From: DAOMFB01 sp963801475
GTDB lineage: Bacteria; Acidobacteriota; Thermoanaerobaculia; UBA5066
Direction: 5' to 3'
DNA: 64,000 bases
Assembly: GCA_963801475.1 (NCBI GenBank)
Contig: CAWDEX010000001.1
Span: 1,116,001 to 1,180,000, forward strand
Part shown: positions 16,508 to 25,019 of the stretch, piece by piece
How the letters are laid out: each line of letters opens with the position of its first letter
Numbering within the stretch: the stretch's first letter is position 1
Translations under genes and position numbers: made by a program
The notes under the pieces: generated by a model
Database searches by the model: none
What the model saw: only the letters and a program-made list of their open reading frames with translations
Told to the model about the DNA's origin: nothing

Positions 16508-17524
16508 ATGGCCGGTAGGCCAGCCGCTTCGACGGAAGAACGTCGTCGCCTGTTGGACTGGCTCGACGTGGTCGCCAAGCTGGTGGGGGCGTTCGCCGTC
16601 CTCGGGGTGGCCGTCTTCGCGAACTCGCTCCAGAGCCGGCTGACGGGCATCTCCATCCAGAGCCAGCGCGAGCAGGCGGACACCCAGCTCCGCGCAAACA
16701 TGTTCAACAGCTTGATCGGCCCGATCGTGGGGCCGCAGAAGGACGGCACGCCGGTCCCCGCCGCACGAGAGGAGCTGTTGGCGGAGCTGCTGGCCCTGAA
16801 CTTCCACGAGAGCTTCGAGCTGAAGCCCCTGATGGAGGACGCCAGCCGCAGGCTGCTCGAGGAGGCCCGCGGCGCGGCGCCGCGGCCCGCCGGAAGCCCG
16901 GACGTCCGCGAGGCGTTGTGGTCCATCTCGCGAAGGACTTCCGAGAGGCAGAAAGCCGCCATCGCCCGGGAGTGGGAAGCGTCCCGGGCCGGGTCGGGGC
17001 GAGGCGCGTCGCAGAGCGGCTTCCTCGCCGCCCTGTTCCGGAGTCGCACCCGGCCGGCCCCGAAGGGGTGCGAGTTCTACTCGGTGACCGTCGACGCACG
17101 GAGCGAGCGGCACCTCGAGCCCGTGCGGCCCAACAGCGCGTGTCAGGCCGCGGCGGCCTTCCGGGACGCCGTCGACCTGACGTCTCCGGACGGGAACTAC
17201 GTCCTGCGGCTCTGGGCCGCGGGGGCGGACTGGCAGAACCAGACCGTGAGGATCAACGTGCAGCCGTTTCGAGCGGAGCAGGAATCGCCCGCGCCGACGG
17301 ACACCACGTACCCCTTCACCCTGACCTGGTTCGAGCTCCCCTTCACGGACAACACGCTGCTCCCCGACGGAAACCGCTTCGCTGTCTACCTGCGCCTCCA
17401 CGAGCCGAGCTTCCAGAAGGTCAGCATGGCGGTGATGTGGTTCCCCGTCGGGTACTTCACGCCGCGGGAACGTCCGCTGAACTATCGAGAGGTCCAGGAG
17501 CTGCTGGGTCGAACGGCACCGTAG
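16508..17524 (+). CDS. Membrane-anchored protein of unknown function
   Basis: 338 residues. One transmembrane helix near the N-terminus (about 22-41, VVAKLVGAFAVLGVAVF). After it comes a helical stretch (QSQREQADTQLRANMFNSLI) that could form a coiled coil, then a probable beta-rich domain (about 190-338) with DGNYVLRLWAAGADWQNQ and PDGNRFAVYLRLHEPS. No catalytic motif and no named family are recognised. The Shine-Dalgarno GGGGAGAGGAGG overlaps the end of the preceding secreted-protein gene, which suggests that the two products work together (inference). Confidence 0.68.
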   Translation: MAGRPAASTEERRRLLDWLDVVAKLVGAFAVLGVAVFANSLQSRLTGISIQSQREQADTQLRANMFNSLIGPIVGPQKDGTPVPAAREELLAELLALNFHESFELKPLMEDASRRLLEEARGAAPRPAGSPDVREALWSISRRTSERQKAAIAREWEASRAGSGRGASQSGFLAALFRSRTRPAPKGCEFYSVTVDARSERHLEPVRPNSACQAAAAFRDAVDLTSPDGNYVLRLWAAGADWQNQTVRINVQPFRAEQESPAPTDTTYPFTLTWFELPFTDNTLLPDGNRFAVYLRLHEPSFQKVSMAVMWFPVGYFTPRERPLNYREVQELLGRTAP

Positions 17525-17562
17525 GCCCCGGCGGCGGGACGTGGCCGGTACCGACGGACCGC

Positions 17563-17568
17563 TAGACT
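17563..17568 (+). promoter_or_regulatory. -10 box TAGACT, leaderless type
   Basis: TAGACT ends eight bases before the ATG at 17577. No Shine-Dalgarno and no convincing -35. Confidence 0.4.
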
Positions 17569-17576
17569 CCCGGCGA

Positions 17577-18878
17577 ATGAACTACCGCACGCTTCTTCGA
17601 AACGTCGATCGGACTCTGGCTGCGATCGAGAGCACGGCCGACGCCACCGAGACCATCGCCCGGCTCTGCGAGGCGGTTCTCCGCAACTTCCGCAACGAGC
17701 TGGGGATCTTCGGCGGCCGCCTCTACGTTCGCCGCGAGCGGGAGTACGTTCTGACCCGCGGCTTCGGCCGCTCGAAGTCGATTCCGCCGGGGCTCGCCGT
17801 CTCGGCCGAGTACGCCCCGATCCGACGGGCCGAGGAGGAAGGGATCGACGTGACGGACCTCTCGGACCCGACCGTCGACCGCGAGCTGGAGGCCCGGCTC
17901 GGCGTCCGCCGGTTCGCGGCGATCTCGGTCGGGGACGGGGCGTACCTTCTCTCCTTCGACGTCTCGCCCCGCATCCCGGCCGAAGATCTCCACCTCGCCC
18001 TCGGGATCCTCCGGGCCGCCGTGGTCGGGAAGGTCCGGAGCGAGAAGCTGGAGGGGCTGATCCACGAGGCGCGCCGGATCCAGCAGTCGATCCTCCCGCG
18101 GACGCTCCCGGACCTGGGGGACTTCGACCTCGCGGCCGTCTCCCGCCCCGCCGAGCTGGTGGGGGGGGATTTCTACGACTTCATTCCCCTCGGCGCCGAC
18201 GGCTTCGGGGCGGCGATCGCCGACGCCTCCGGGCACGGCCTTCTCGCGGCCCTTCTCGTGCGGGACGTCTACGTCGGCCTCCGGATGGGGATCGGAAACG
18301 ACCTCAAGGTGACCCGGACCATCGAGCGGATCAACCGGATCCTGAACAAGAGCCGCCTGACGACGAAATTCGTCTCCCTCTTCTACGCGGAGTTCGAGAC
18401 GAACGGGGAAGTGCTCTACGTCAACGCGGGGCACAACCCGCCGCTCCTTCTCCGCGCCCGGGGAGGGAGCTTCGAGGAGCTTTCGCCAACGGGAATGGTT
18501 CTCGGCCCGTCGGCCGACGCGCGCTACGGGCGGCGCGGCTTCCAGATGGAGCCGGGAGACCTCGTCTGTCTCTACACGGACGGGATCACGGAGGCGACGG
18601 ACCGGCGCGGGCGCGAGTTCGGGATGGGGCGCCTGAGGAGGCTCCTCGCCGAGATGAGGCGTCGCCCGGCTCGCGAGACGGTGGAGCGGATCCTCATCGC
18701 CACGGGACTCTTCACCGGGGAGCCGACCCCGAGCGACGACCAGACCGTCGTCGTGATCCGGCGGCGGACGCCCGACGAGAAGAAAGGCAGCGCCGCTCCC
18801 GTCAGCGCGGCGACGACGGGTTCCGGAACCACGCCGCCGTCCGGCGGAGCCCCTCCGGCAGCGGGACCGCCGCACTGA
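17577..18878 (+). CDS. GAF-SpoIIE (RsbU-type) protein phosphatase
   Basis: 433 residues. A GAF-like sensory domain occupies about 15-160. The link helix EARRIQQSILPR leads into a SpoIIE/PP2C domain (about 185-400) with metal ligands in GGDFYD, DASGHG, YTDGITEA and DDQTVVV. Such enzymes dephosphorylate anti-sigma-factor antagonists in partner-switching stress pathways; no such partner is visible here. The last ~25 residues are Ala/Gly/Pro-rich and are encoded antisense to the end of the epimerase gene. ATG 17577 is chosen from the TAGACT box and the domain start. Confidence 0.88.
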   Translation: MNYRTLLRNVDRTLAAIESTADATETIARLCEAVLRNFRNELGIFGGRLYVRREREYVLTRGFGRSKSIPPGLAVSAEYAPIRRAEEEGIDVTDLSDPTVDRELEARLGVRRFAAISVGDGAYLLSFDVSPRIPAEDLHLALGILRAAVVGKVRSEKLEGLIHEARRIQQSILPRTLPDLGDFDLAAVSRPAELVGGDFYDFIPLGADGFGAAIADASGHGLLAALLVRDVYVGLRMGIGNDLKVTRTIERINRILNKSRLTTKFVSLFYAEFETNGEVLYVNAGHNPPLLLRARGGSFEELSPTGMVLGPSADARYGRRGFQMEPGDLVCLYTDGITEATDRRGREFGMGRLRRLLAEMRRRPARETVERILIATGLFTGEPTPSDDQTVVVIRRRTPDEKKGSAAPVSAATTGSGTTPPSGGAPPAAGPPH

Positions 18879-19746
18879 AGCCCAGTTCCCGGGCGGCCCG
18901 GCCGACGGCGAGAACGCTCCGCCGCTGCTCGCCGGGCTTTCCGGCCTCGCGCCGGGCGGGCCGGGCCGAGCCGCACGCGGCGGCGACGTGGCCGAAGAGG
19001 TCGTTCACGGTCGTCTCGACGCCGGTCCCGATGTTGAAGACGCCGGCGGCCCGGCGACGAAAGGCGGCGAGGTTCGCCGCGACGACGTCGCCGACGTAGA
19101 CGAAGTCGCGGCTCTGGCCGCCGTCCCCGTAGATGACCCCGTCCTCTCCGGCGAGGAGTCGCTTCATCCAGATTCCGACGACGCCCGCTTCGCCCGAGCC
19201 GTCCTGCCGCGGGCCGTAGACGTTCGCGTACCGGAGGAGGCTCACGACGAGGGGCGTCCCGTGGGCGAGGCACTGGAGGTACTTCTCGCCCGCGAGCTTC
19301 GCCGTGCCGTACGGGGAGACGGGATTCATCGGGTGGTCCTCGTCGGCCGCGAAGCCCTGCGGGTCGCCGTAGATCGCGCCGCCGCTCGAAGCGAACAGGA
19401 GCTGTTGAACGCCGGCGGCGAGGCAGCCTTGAGCGAGGCGGATCGTCCCGAGCACGTTGACCTCGGCGTCGAAGACGGGGTCTTCGACCGATTTCCTCAC
19501 GTCGATCTGGGCCGCATGGTGGAAGACGGCGGCGGTCCGCTCCTCGCGGAGGAGCCGCGCCAGGTCGAAGGTCCGGAGGTCTCCCTCGACGAACCGGGCG
19601 GCGCTGGGGACCCGTTCGCGCTTTCCGGTCGAGAGGTCGTCGAGGACGACCACGCGGTGCCCCGCCGCGAGGAGGGCGTCGGCGAGGTGCGAGCCGATGA
19701 AGCCCGCGCCGCCAGTGACGAGGACGGACGAAGCAGTCTGATTCAT
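18802..19746 (-). CDS. NAD-dependent sugar epimerase (UDP-glucose 4-epimerase-like)
   Basis: 314-residue extended short-chain dehydrogenase. It has the Rossmann motif VTGGAGFIGSHLAD, then SSGGAIYGD and the catalytic YGTAK (Tyr-x-x-x-Lys). RYANVYGPRQ and GGQSRDFVYVGDV are typical of GalE/WbpP-like nucleotide-sugar epimerases. Likely role: supplying UDP-galactose-type sugars for surface polysaccharide; the substrate cannot be read from sequence. ATG 19746 is chosen because the open frame upstream has no homology. Its 3' end overlaps the phosphatase gene by 77 bases on the opposite strand. Confidence 0.9.
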   Translation of the reverse strand: MNQTASSVLVTGGAGFIGSHLADALLAAGHRVVVLDDLSTGKRERVPSAARFVEGDLRTFDLARLLREERTAAVFHHAAQIDVRKSVEDPVFDAEVNVLGTIRLAQGCLAAGVQQLLFASSGGAIYGDPQGFAADEDHPMNPVSPYGTAKLAGEKYLQCLAHGTPLVVSLLRYANVYGPRQDGSGEAGVVGIWMKRLLAGEDGVIYGDGGQSRDFVYVGDVVAANLAAFRRRAAGVFNIGTGVETTVNDLFGHVAAACGSARPARREAGKPGEQRRSVLAVGRAARELGFSAAVPLPEGLRRTAAWFRNPSSPR

Positions 19747-19755
19747 GATCGGGGC

Positions 19756-19760
19756 GGAGG
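19756..19760 (+). promoter_or_regulatory. Shine-Dalgarno GGAGG deciding a CTG start
   Basis: GGAGG is six bases before CTG 19767. An in-frame stop at 19746-19748 leaves CTG as the only near-canonical start that includes the conserved N-terminus of the DNA glycosylase. Confidence 0.55.
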
Positions 19761-19766
19761 ATAACC

Positions 19767-20381
19767 CTGAAGACGCTCCCGGCGTCCTTCTTCCGCCGCG
19801 ACACGGCGGCCGTAGCGCGCGATCTTCTCGGCTGTCGCCTCGTCCGGAGGTTCCCGGACGGGTCCGAGCGGTCGGTCGTGATCGTCGAGACGGAGGCCTA
19901 TCTCGGCGTCGGAGACCGCGCGGCGCACACCTGGAACGGAAGGCGCACCGCGCGCGTCGCCCCGATGTGGGGCCCGGGGGGACGCGCCTACGTCTACTTC
20001 GTCTACGGAATGCACCACTGCCTGAACGTCGTGACGAAGGGGGAGGGGGAGCCTGAGGCGGTCCTGATCCGCGCGGGCGTGCCCGAGGACGCACCCGGAT
20101 CTCGTGCCGCATCCGGACCGGCGAATCTCTGCCGCCATCTGGAGATCACGACGTCGCTCTCCGGCGCGTCGCTCTCGGGCCCCGAGCTCTTTCTCTCCTC
20201 CCCCTCGAAGGGATTCGCCTCGCGGCGCCCTTCCGTTCTCGTCGGCCCCCGTGTCGGCGTCGCGTACGCCGGGAAGGCCGCGCGCTGGCCCCTCCGCTTC
20301 GCCGTCGCCGGTTGTCCGGCCGTCACGAAGCCGCGCGGCCTGAAGCCGTCGCCCGAAACGCGCCGTAAGCAGGGCCCGTGA
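19767..20381 (+). CDS. 3-methyladenine (alkyladenine) DNA glycosylase, AAG/MPG family
   Basis: 204 residues from CTG 19767. Excises alkylated purines. The N-terminus LPASFFRRDTAAVARDLLG is the family signature, and VETEAYLG carries the Glu that activates water; AHTWNGRRTAR and YFVYGMHHCLNVV follow. The first GTG (19878) would delete the conserved N-terminal 37 residues. An in-frame TGA at 19746 limits the start, leaving CTG with GGAGG six bases ahead. The stop overlaps the GTG of the next gene. It is divergent from the epimerase with only 20 bases between starts. Confidence 0.88.
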   Translation: MKTLPASFFRRDTAAVARDLLGCRLVRRFPDGSERSVVIVETEAYLGVGDRAAHTWNGRRTARVAPMWGPGGRAYVYFVYGMHHCLNVVTKGEGEPEAVLIRAGVPEDAPGSRAASGPANLCRHLEITTSLSGASLSGPELFLSSPSKGFASRRPSVLVGPRVGVAYAGKAARWPLRFAVAGCPAVTKPRGLKPSPETRRKQGP

Positions 20382-21937
20382 GCGACGCCTTCTGCCGCCC
20401 CCCGGCGGCTCTCCCGCCGCCGCTCCACCGTCCCGTCCTCCTCTCGCTCGTCGTCGCGAAGCTTGCGATCCACTTTCCCCTGCTCGGTCGCTACGGCTAT
20501 TTCCGGGATGAGCTCTACTTCCTCGACTGCGGCCGGCATCTCGACTGGGGCTACGTCGACCATGCTCCGCTGATCGGCCTCGTGGCGAAGGGGTCGCTCC
20601 TCCTCGGCGGGTCGCTTCCCGCGCTCCGGATCTTCCCGGCCCTCGCCGGGGCCGGCTTGGTGGCCCTCGCCGTCCTCCTGGCCCGGAGGCTCGGGGGTGG
20701 TCCGTTCGCGCAGCTCCTGGCCGGCCTGACCGTCCTCCTGTCGCCTGTACAACTTTTGATGTCGAGCGTCATGACGATGAACGCCTTCGAGTCTCTCTTC
20801 TGGTCCGGAGCCGCGCTCGCGCTCGCGAGTCTCGTCGAGAGCGGGGACGGGAGATGGTGGCTCGCGTTCGGAGTCCTCGGCGGCGCGGGGCTCCTGAACA
20901 AGCACTCGACGATCTTCTTCCTCGTCGCGGTGGCGGCGGGCGTCGTCCTGACCGGGACACGGCGCTGGCTGGCGACGCGCTGGCCGTGGCTCGGGGCCGG
21001 CCTCGCGCTCCTGGTCTTCCTGCCGAATCTCGCCTGGCAGTGGCAACGGGACTTCCCGACCCTGGAGGACCTCCGGAACGTGGCCCGCACGGGGAAGAAC
21101 GTCGTCCTCGGTCCCGGAGACTTCGTTCTCCAGCAGGTCCAGCTCCAGCACCCCGCGTTCGTCCCCTTCTGGCTGGGCGGGCTCCTCTGGCTGCTTCTCG
21201 CGCGAGGGGGAAGTCACCGCTTCCTCGGGATCGCTTTCCTCATCTTCTTCGGGCTCCACTTCGCTCTCCACGCGAAGAACTACTACCTCGCCCCCTTCTA
21301 CCCGATTCTCTTCGCCGCGGGCGGCGTCGCGTGGGAGGAAGGCCTGGCCCGGTGGCGTGCGACGCGCGGGCGCGCGGCGCCGCGGGCGGCGGTCGTCGCG
21401 GCGGTCGCGATCGCGGGCCTCGTCGTCGCGCCGACCGTCCTTCCACTCCTTTCCCCCGGGACTCTCCTGGCCTACGGAAGGGCGATCGGCGTCGTGCCGC
21501 CGCGAACCGAGGTCGCGCACGAGGGCCCGCTCCCCCAGGTCTGGGGGGACCAGTTCGGCTGGCCCGAGTTGGTCGCGGACGTGGCCCGGGTCTGGAACGG
21601 GCTGTCGCCGGAGGAACGTGCGCGTGCCGGGATCTTCGCCGGGAACTACGGGGAGGCGGGCGCGATCAACCTGTTCGGGCCGCGCTCCGGCCTCCCGCCA
21701 GCTCTCTCGGCGCACCAGACCCATTTCTTCTGGGGCCCCCGCGGCTTCACCGGCGACGTCCTCGTCGTGCTGCAGTCGAGCCGGGAGGATCTCGAACGCC
21801 GCTGCACCTCGGTGGAGGAGGCGGGCCGGCATTTCCACCCCTGGGGGATGGGCGAGGAGAACGGAGCCATCTGGGTCTGTCGCGGGCTGAAGACGCCGCT
21901 CCCCGAGCTCTGGCCGGAGCTCAAGCACTGGAACTGA
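20378..21937 (+). CDS. GT39-family membrane glycosyltransferase (ArnT/PMT-like)
   Basis: 519 residues with about ten hydrophobic segments. The first periplasmic loop has the acidic motif in YFRDELYFLDCGRHLDWGYVDHAPL, typical of polyprenyl-phosphate-sugar-dependent transferases (PMT_2). A second conserved stretch is LLNKHSTIFF. A periplasmic domain of ~120 residues closes the protein. It likely adds a sugar to a lipid or glycan at the outer face of the inner membrane; the acceptor is unknown. GTG 20378 overlaps the glycosylase stop, an odd pairing with DNA repair that is probably only transcriptional convenience. Confidence 0.85.
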   Translation: MSDAFCRPPAALPPPLHRPVLLSLVVAKLAIHFPLLGRYGYFRDELYFLDCGRHLDWGYVDHAPLIGLVAKGSLLLGGSLPALRIFPALAGAGLVALAVLLARRLGGGPFAQLLAGLTVLLSPVQLLMSSVMTMNAFESLFWSGAALALASLVESGDGRWWLAFGVLGGAGLLNKHSTIFFLVAVAAGVVLTGTRRWLATRWPWLGAGLALLVFLPNLAWQWQRDFPTLEDLRNVARTGKNVVLGPGDFVLQQVQLQHPAFVPFWLGGLLWLLLARGGSHRFLGIAFLIFFGLHFALHAKNYYLAPFYPILFAAGGVAWEEGLARWRATRGRAAPRAAVVAAVAIAGLVVAPTVLPLLSPGTLLAYGRAIGVVPPRTEVAHEGPLPQVWGDQFGWPELVADVARVWNGLSPEERARAGIFAGNYGEAGAINLFGPRSGLPPALSAHQTHFFWGPRGFTGDVLVVLQSSREDLERRCTSVEEAGRHFHPWGMGEENGAIWVCRGLKTPLPELWPELKHWN

Positions 21938-21952
21938 GGGGACGCCCTTGTT

Positions 21953-23644
21953 CTAGAAGGCCCGGAGGTCCGCCAGGGAGGAGGCCGAGACGAGGCAGTT
22001 CTTCCCGCTCCGCTTGGCCTGGTAGAGCGCCTGATCGGCCCGTTCGACGAGGGCGCGCTTCGTCGCGGCGTCGTCCGGGTAGCTTGCCAGGCCGATCGAC
22101 ACGGTGATCCCGAGAGGGTGGGGGAGAGAGGCGACGGAGAAGAGCCGCGAGGCGACGCGGCGGCGGAGACGGTCGGCCACCAGGAGCGCCCGCTCGTTCG
22201 TCGTCTCCGGGAAGATGAGCGCGAACTCCTCGCCTCCGTAGCGGGCCACGGTGTCCATCTCGCGGACGCTCCGCGTCATCTCCTCGACGAGGCCTTTGAG
22301 GACGACGTCGCCGACGGGGTGGCCGAAGAGGTCGTTGATCTTCTTGAAGTCGTCGATGTCCAGCATCCCGAGCGTCAGGGGGTGCCCCGTCCGCTCGTGG
22401 CGTGTCAGCTCCTTGGAAAGCGCCTCCTGGAAGTAGCGGTGGTTGAACGCCTCCGTCAGGGCGTCCCGCACGGAGAGCTCCTGCGTCGTTTCGTAGGCCC
22501 GGGCCGACTGGATCGCCGAGACCGCGTGGTTCGCGAAGATCTCGAGCGCCTGGACGTCGGCGAGCGACGGCACCTGCCCGGAGGCCGCGTCCTCGACGAG
22601 GAGCACGCCGACGAGCTGGTCCCCCGCCGTCAAGGGGACGTAGAGGCGGTCCTCCCGGTGCCACGAGCCGGGGCCCGGCGTGCGGCGGCGCCGGTCGATC
22701 CGGCCGGTCGTTTCCACCTCGCCGGCCCGGTCGAGGTGCGAGACGAAGTAGCTCTTGGAGAGGCGGTACCTCTCCGAGAACCACCGCGCGATTTCCTCGC
22801 GCGGAACCCGGGAGGGTCCCTCCTCCGGCCCCGGCGCCTCCGCGGCGGACGCCTTCCGCTCGAAGGCGTTCCCGCTCCGTTCGTAGAGATAGAGCGTCGC
22901 CGTCCGGAAGCCGAGGCTCTGGCGGACCGCCCGGACGACGCCTTCGAGGACGTGGGAGAGCGTCAGGTGGGCCTTCAGCTCGTTCGAAAGCTCGAGGATC
23001 CGCTGAAGCGTCTCCGCCCGGCTCTGGAGCCGGTCGTTGACGGTCTGCATCTGGCGCCGGAGATTCCGGTCCTGGAGTGAGATCGCCACGTGGTCCGCCA
23101 GGACCGAGAGCTCCTGGAGGGTCCGGGGCGACGCGATCTCCGGGTCGTCCGACTCCAGGACGAGGAGCCCCGCGATGACGGCCGGCGTCTGCAGCGGGAG
23201 CAGGACCTGGACGTCGAGCTCGGGGTTCAGGACGAGGTCGCGCCTCCCGCCGCGCGAGACGCGCGGCACCGCGGCGGCCGGGAGGAACGGCCCTTCGAGG
23301 TCGCGCTGGCCGGCGAGCCACTCCGTGAAGGCCGGACGTGACAGGACGACCTCCCCGGCGAGCGTTACGGACGGAAAGCCCTCGGGATCCTCGTCGTACG
23401 AGACCGCCGCGAGGGCGCGGACCGGGGAATCGCTTCGGAGCGTCTCGAAGAGCCGCGTGAACGCCTCGCGGTCCGGCCCGAGAGCCGAGAACGCGACCGA
23501 GATCTCCCGGAGGGTCCGGAGCTCGCGGGTCGCGCGCGCCAGTTCCTGTTCGGGACTCCGCCGCCGGCGCCACACGAACGTTCCGGTAACCACCGCGACG
23601 AGAAGGGCGGCCAGGGCGTACGGCGCGACGGCGGTCGGGCTCAC
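21953..23644 (-). CDS. Membrane-anchored GAF-GGDEF diguanylate cyclase
   Basis: 563 residues. One N-terminal membrane helix (about 6-24) followed by an arginine patch, then two GAF-like sensory regions (about 45-215 and 245-390) joined by a coiled segment. The GGDEF domain starts near 400. The active-site loop reads RYGGEEF, and REMD five residues before it is an intact RxxD inhibitory site, so it should be an active, product-inhibited c-di-GMP synthase. GTG 23644 overlaps the stop of the DUF4388 gene (GTGA), implying translational coupling. No PilZ or EAL gene is in the window. Confidence 0.9.
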   Translation of the reverse strand: MSPTAVAPYALAALLVAVVTGTFVWRRRRSPEQELARATRELRTLREISVAFSALGPDREAFTRLFETLRSDSPVRALAAVSYDEDPEGFPSVTLAGEVVLSRPAFTEWLAGQRDLEGPFLPAAAVPRVSRGGRRDLVLNPELDVQVLLPLQTPAVIAGLLVLESDDPEIASPRTLQELSVLADHVAISLQDRNLRRQMQTVNDRLQSRAETLQRILELSNELKAHLTLSHVLEGVVRAVRQSLGFRTATLYLYERSGNAFERKASAAEAPGPEEGPSRVPREEIARWFSERYRLSKSYFVSHLDRAGEVETTGRIDRRRRTPGPGSWHREDRLYVPLTAGDQLVGVLLVEDAASGQVPSLADVQALEIFANHAVSAIQSARAYETTQELSVRDALTEAFNHRYFQEALSKELTRHERTGHPLTLGMLDIDDFKKINDLFGHPVGDVVLKGLVEEMTRSVREMDTVARYGGEEFALIFPETTNERALLVADRLRRRVASRLFSVASLPHPLGITVSIGLASYPDDAATKRALVERADQALYQAKRSGKNCLVSASSLADLRAF

Positions 23645-24996
23645 CGGAAGGTGACGACTCCTCCCGTCTCCAGCTTGGCGAAGACCCGGATCACCTCCGC
23701 CTCGGGGAACGGGCTGATGCGGGCGATGGACCGGACATCCCAGAGGCCGTTGATGCGGGAGACGATGAACGCCTCGTTCGGCGTGAACGAGAACGACATC
23801 AGCTCCTCCATCGGCTTGGTCAGGCACGGGATGGAGGCGAGCGGTATCCGCCGTGCAATCGCGGCGTCCGGCTCCGGCGGCGGGCCGGGGGCGGGCGCCG
23901 GAACCGCTACGCCCGGCACCGAGTCCCCGGCCTCGACCGCCTCGGGCAGGTCGGGCTCGACGGCTCCCGCCGGGGGACCGGGCGGCGGGGCTGGACGCCC
24001 GGACGGGCCGCTCCGCGCACGCGACTCGGAGTCGTCGCGACGGAGGAATCGCTTGAAGTCCCGTGGCGGCGGCGACGGGGGGCCCGGCGCCGGGTGGGGC
24101 GGCGCCAGCTCCGTCGCGTCGGCCTCGACGGCCTCCGCGACGAGCGACGAAGGCGCGGGAGGGAGCGCCTCCCCGGCCGGGGGCGGCGTCGGGGGCGACT
24201 CGCTTCGGAGAATGCCGAAGACTTCCGGGGTCGAGGCGGTCGTGAGGATCTCGGCCTGGAGCTCCGCGGCCAGCCGCTCCGGCGATGTCCGCTCCTCCTC
24301 GCCCTCGCCGACGACCTGGAGGTGCCCCGATTCGAGGAGGTCGTAGACGAACTTGGCGACGTGGAAGTCGGGGTTGTGGGTGGCGGCCGCGATGCCCTCG
24401 ATCGTGCGAACGCCGTCGATAGCGCCCAGGATCATCCTCTCGCGGTCGTTCAGCCCTTCCTCGACGGGGATCAGGACGGCGGGAATCTGGCGGAGCGAGG
24501 AGATCCGGGTCCGGATCCGCTGCCATTCGTCGTAGCGGCGGAGACCTTCCATCACGATGCCCGTCACGTCCGAGGAGATCGGCACCATCGCCAGGGAAGG
24601 GATCTCGCCGTCGAGGAACGCGAAGGAGCCGTCTTCCCACAGGAAGACGTCGTAGATCGTCTCGGCGGCCTTCAGACGGAGGAGATCGGCTAGCTCCTCC
24701 TCCCGGATGGCGCCGATCATGACGAGGATCTTCCCGAGGAGGATCTTCGACTCCTCCTGGACCTCGAGGGCCCGGACCAGCTCCTCCTCGCTGATGAAGC
24801 CGAATCCGACGAGGAACCGGCCGAGGAACTCGCGCTCGACGGTCGAGGACGATGACGCGATCTTCCCCTTTTGGAAGTAGATCCGCTTTTCGCCCACGGC
24901 ACCGCGGACGACCAGCGTGCCGGTCTTCAGGCCGGTGGAGAGCCACTGGAGCAGTTCCGAGAACTGCATCGTCCGGAGGCTTCCGGAGATGGCCAT
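23641..24996 (-). CDS. DUF4388 (PATAN-like) domain protein
   Basis: 451 residues. The first ~110 residues match the DUF4388 pattern (ISGSLRTMQFSELLQWLS, then TGTLVVRG, RIYFQKGKIA), found in two-component and gliding-related proteins. A middle helical part is followed by a Pro/Ala-rich linker of about 110 residues (about 265-375). The C-terminal ~65 residues contain FIVSRINGLWDVRSIA, like repeats seen in related proteins. Probably a cytoplasmic signalling adaptor. It is translationally coupled to the GGDEF cyclase, so it may set or read c-di-GMP signalling (inference). ATG 24996 fits the start of the domain and a TAGAAT box seven bases upstream. Confidence 0.83.
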   Translation of the reverse strand: MAISGSLRTMQFSELLQWLSTGLKTGTLVVRGAVGEKRIYFQKGKIASSSSTVEREFLGRFLVGFGFISEEELVRALEVQEESKILLGKILVMIGAIREEELADLLRLKAAETIYDVFLWEDGSFAFLDGEIPSLAMVPISSDVTGIVMEGLRRYDEWQRIRTRISSLRQIPAVLIPVEEGLNDRERMILGAIDGVRTIEGIAAATHNPDFHVAKFVYDLLESGHLQVVGEGEEERTSPERLAAELQAEILTTASTPEVFGILRSESPPTPPPAGEALPPAPSSLVAEAVEADATELAPPHPAPGPPSPPPRDFKRFLRRDDSESRARSGPSGRPAPPPGPPAGAVEPDLPEAVEAGDSVPGVAVPAPAPGPPPEPDAAIARRIPLASIPCLTKPMEELMSFSFTPNEAFIVSRINGLWDVRSIARISPFPEAEVIRVFAKLETGGVVTFR

Positions 24997-25003
24997 TGGC
25001 TCG

Positions 25004-25009
25004 ATTCTA
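25004..25009 (-). promoter_or_regulatory. -10 box TAGAAT, leaderless type
   Basis: On the minus strand TAGAAT ends seven bases before the ATG at 24996. It sits in the short gap after the dehydrogenase stop, so the DUF4388-GGDEF pair can be transcribed separately. Confidence 0.45.
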
Positions 25010-25019
25010 GAGGGTGTGC

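Noticed and set aside
18161..18168. Eight-G run in the SpoIIE phosphatase as another frameshift
   Set aside because: It is in frame (LVGGDFYD); the catalytic domain is intact.
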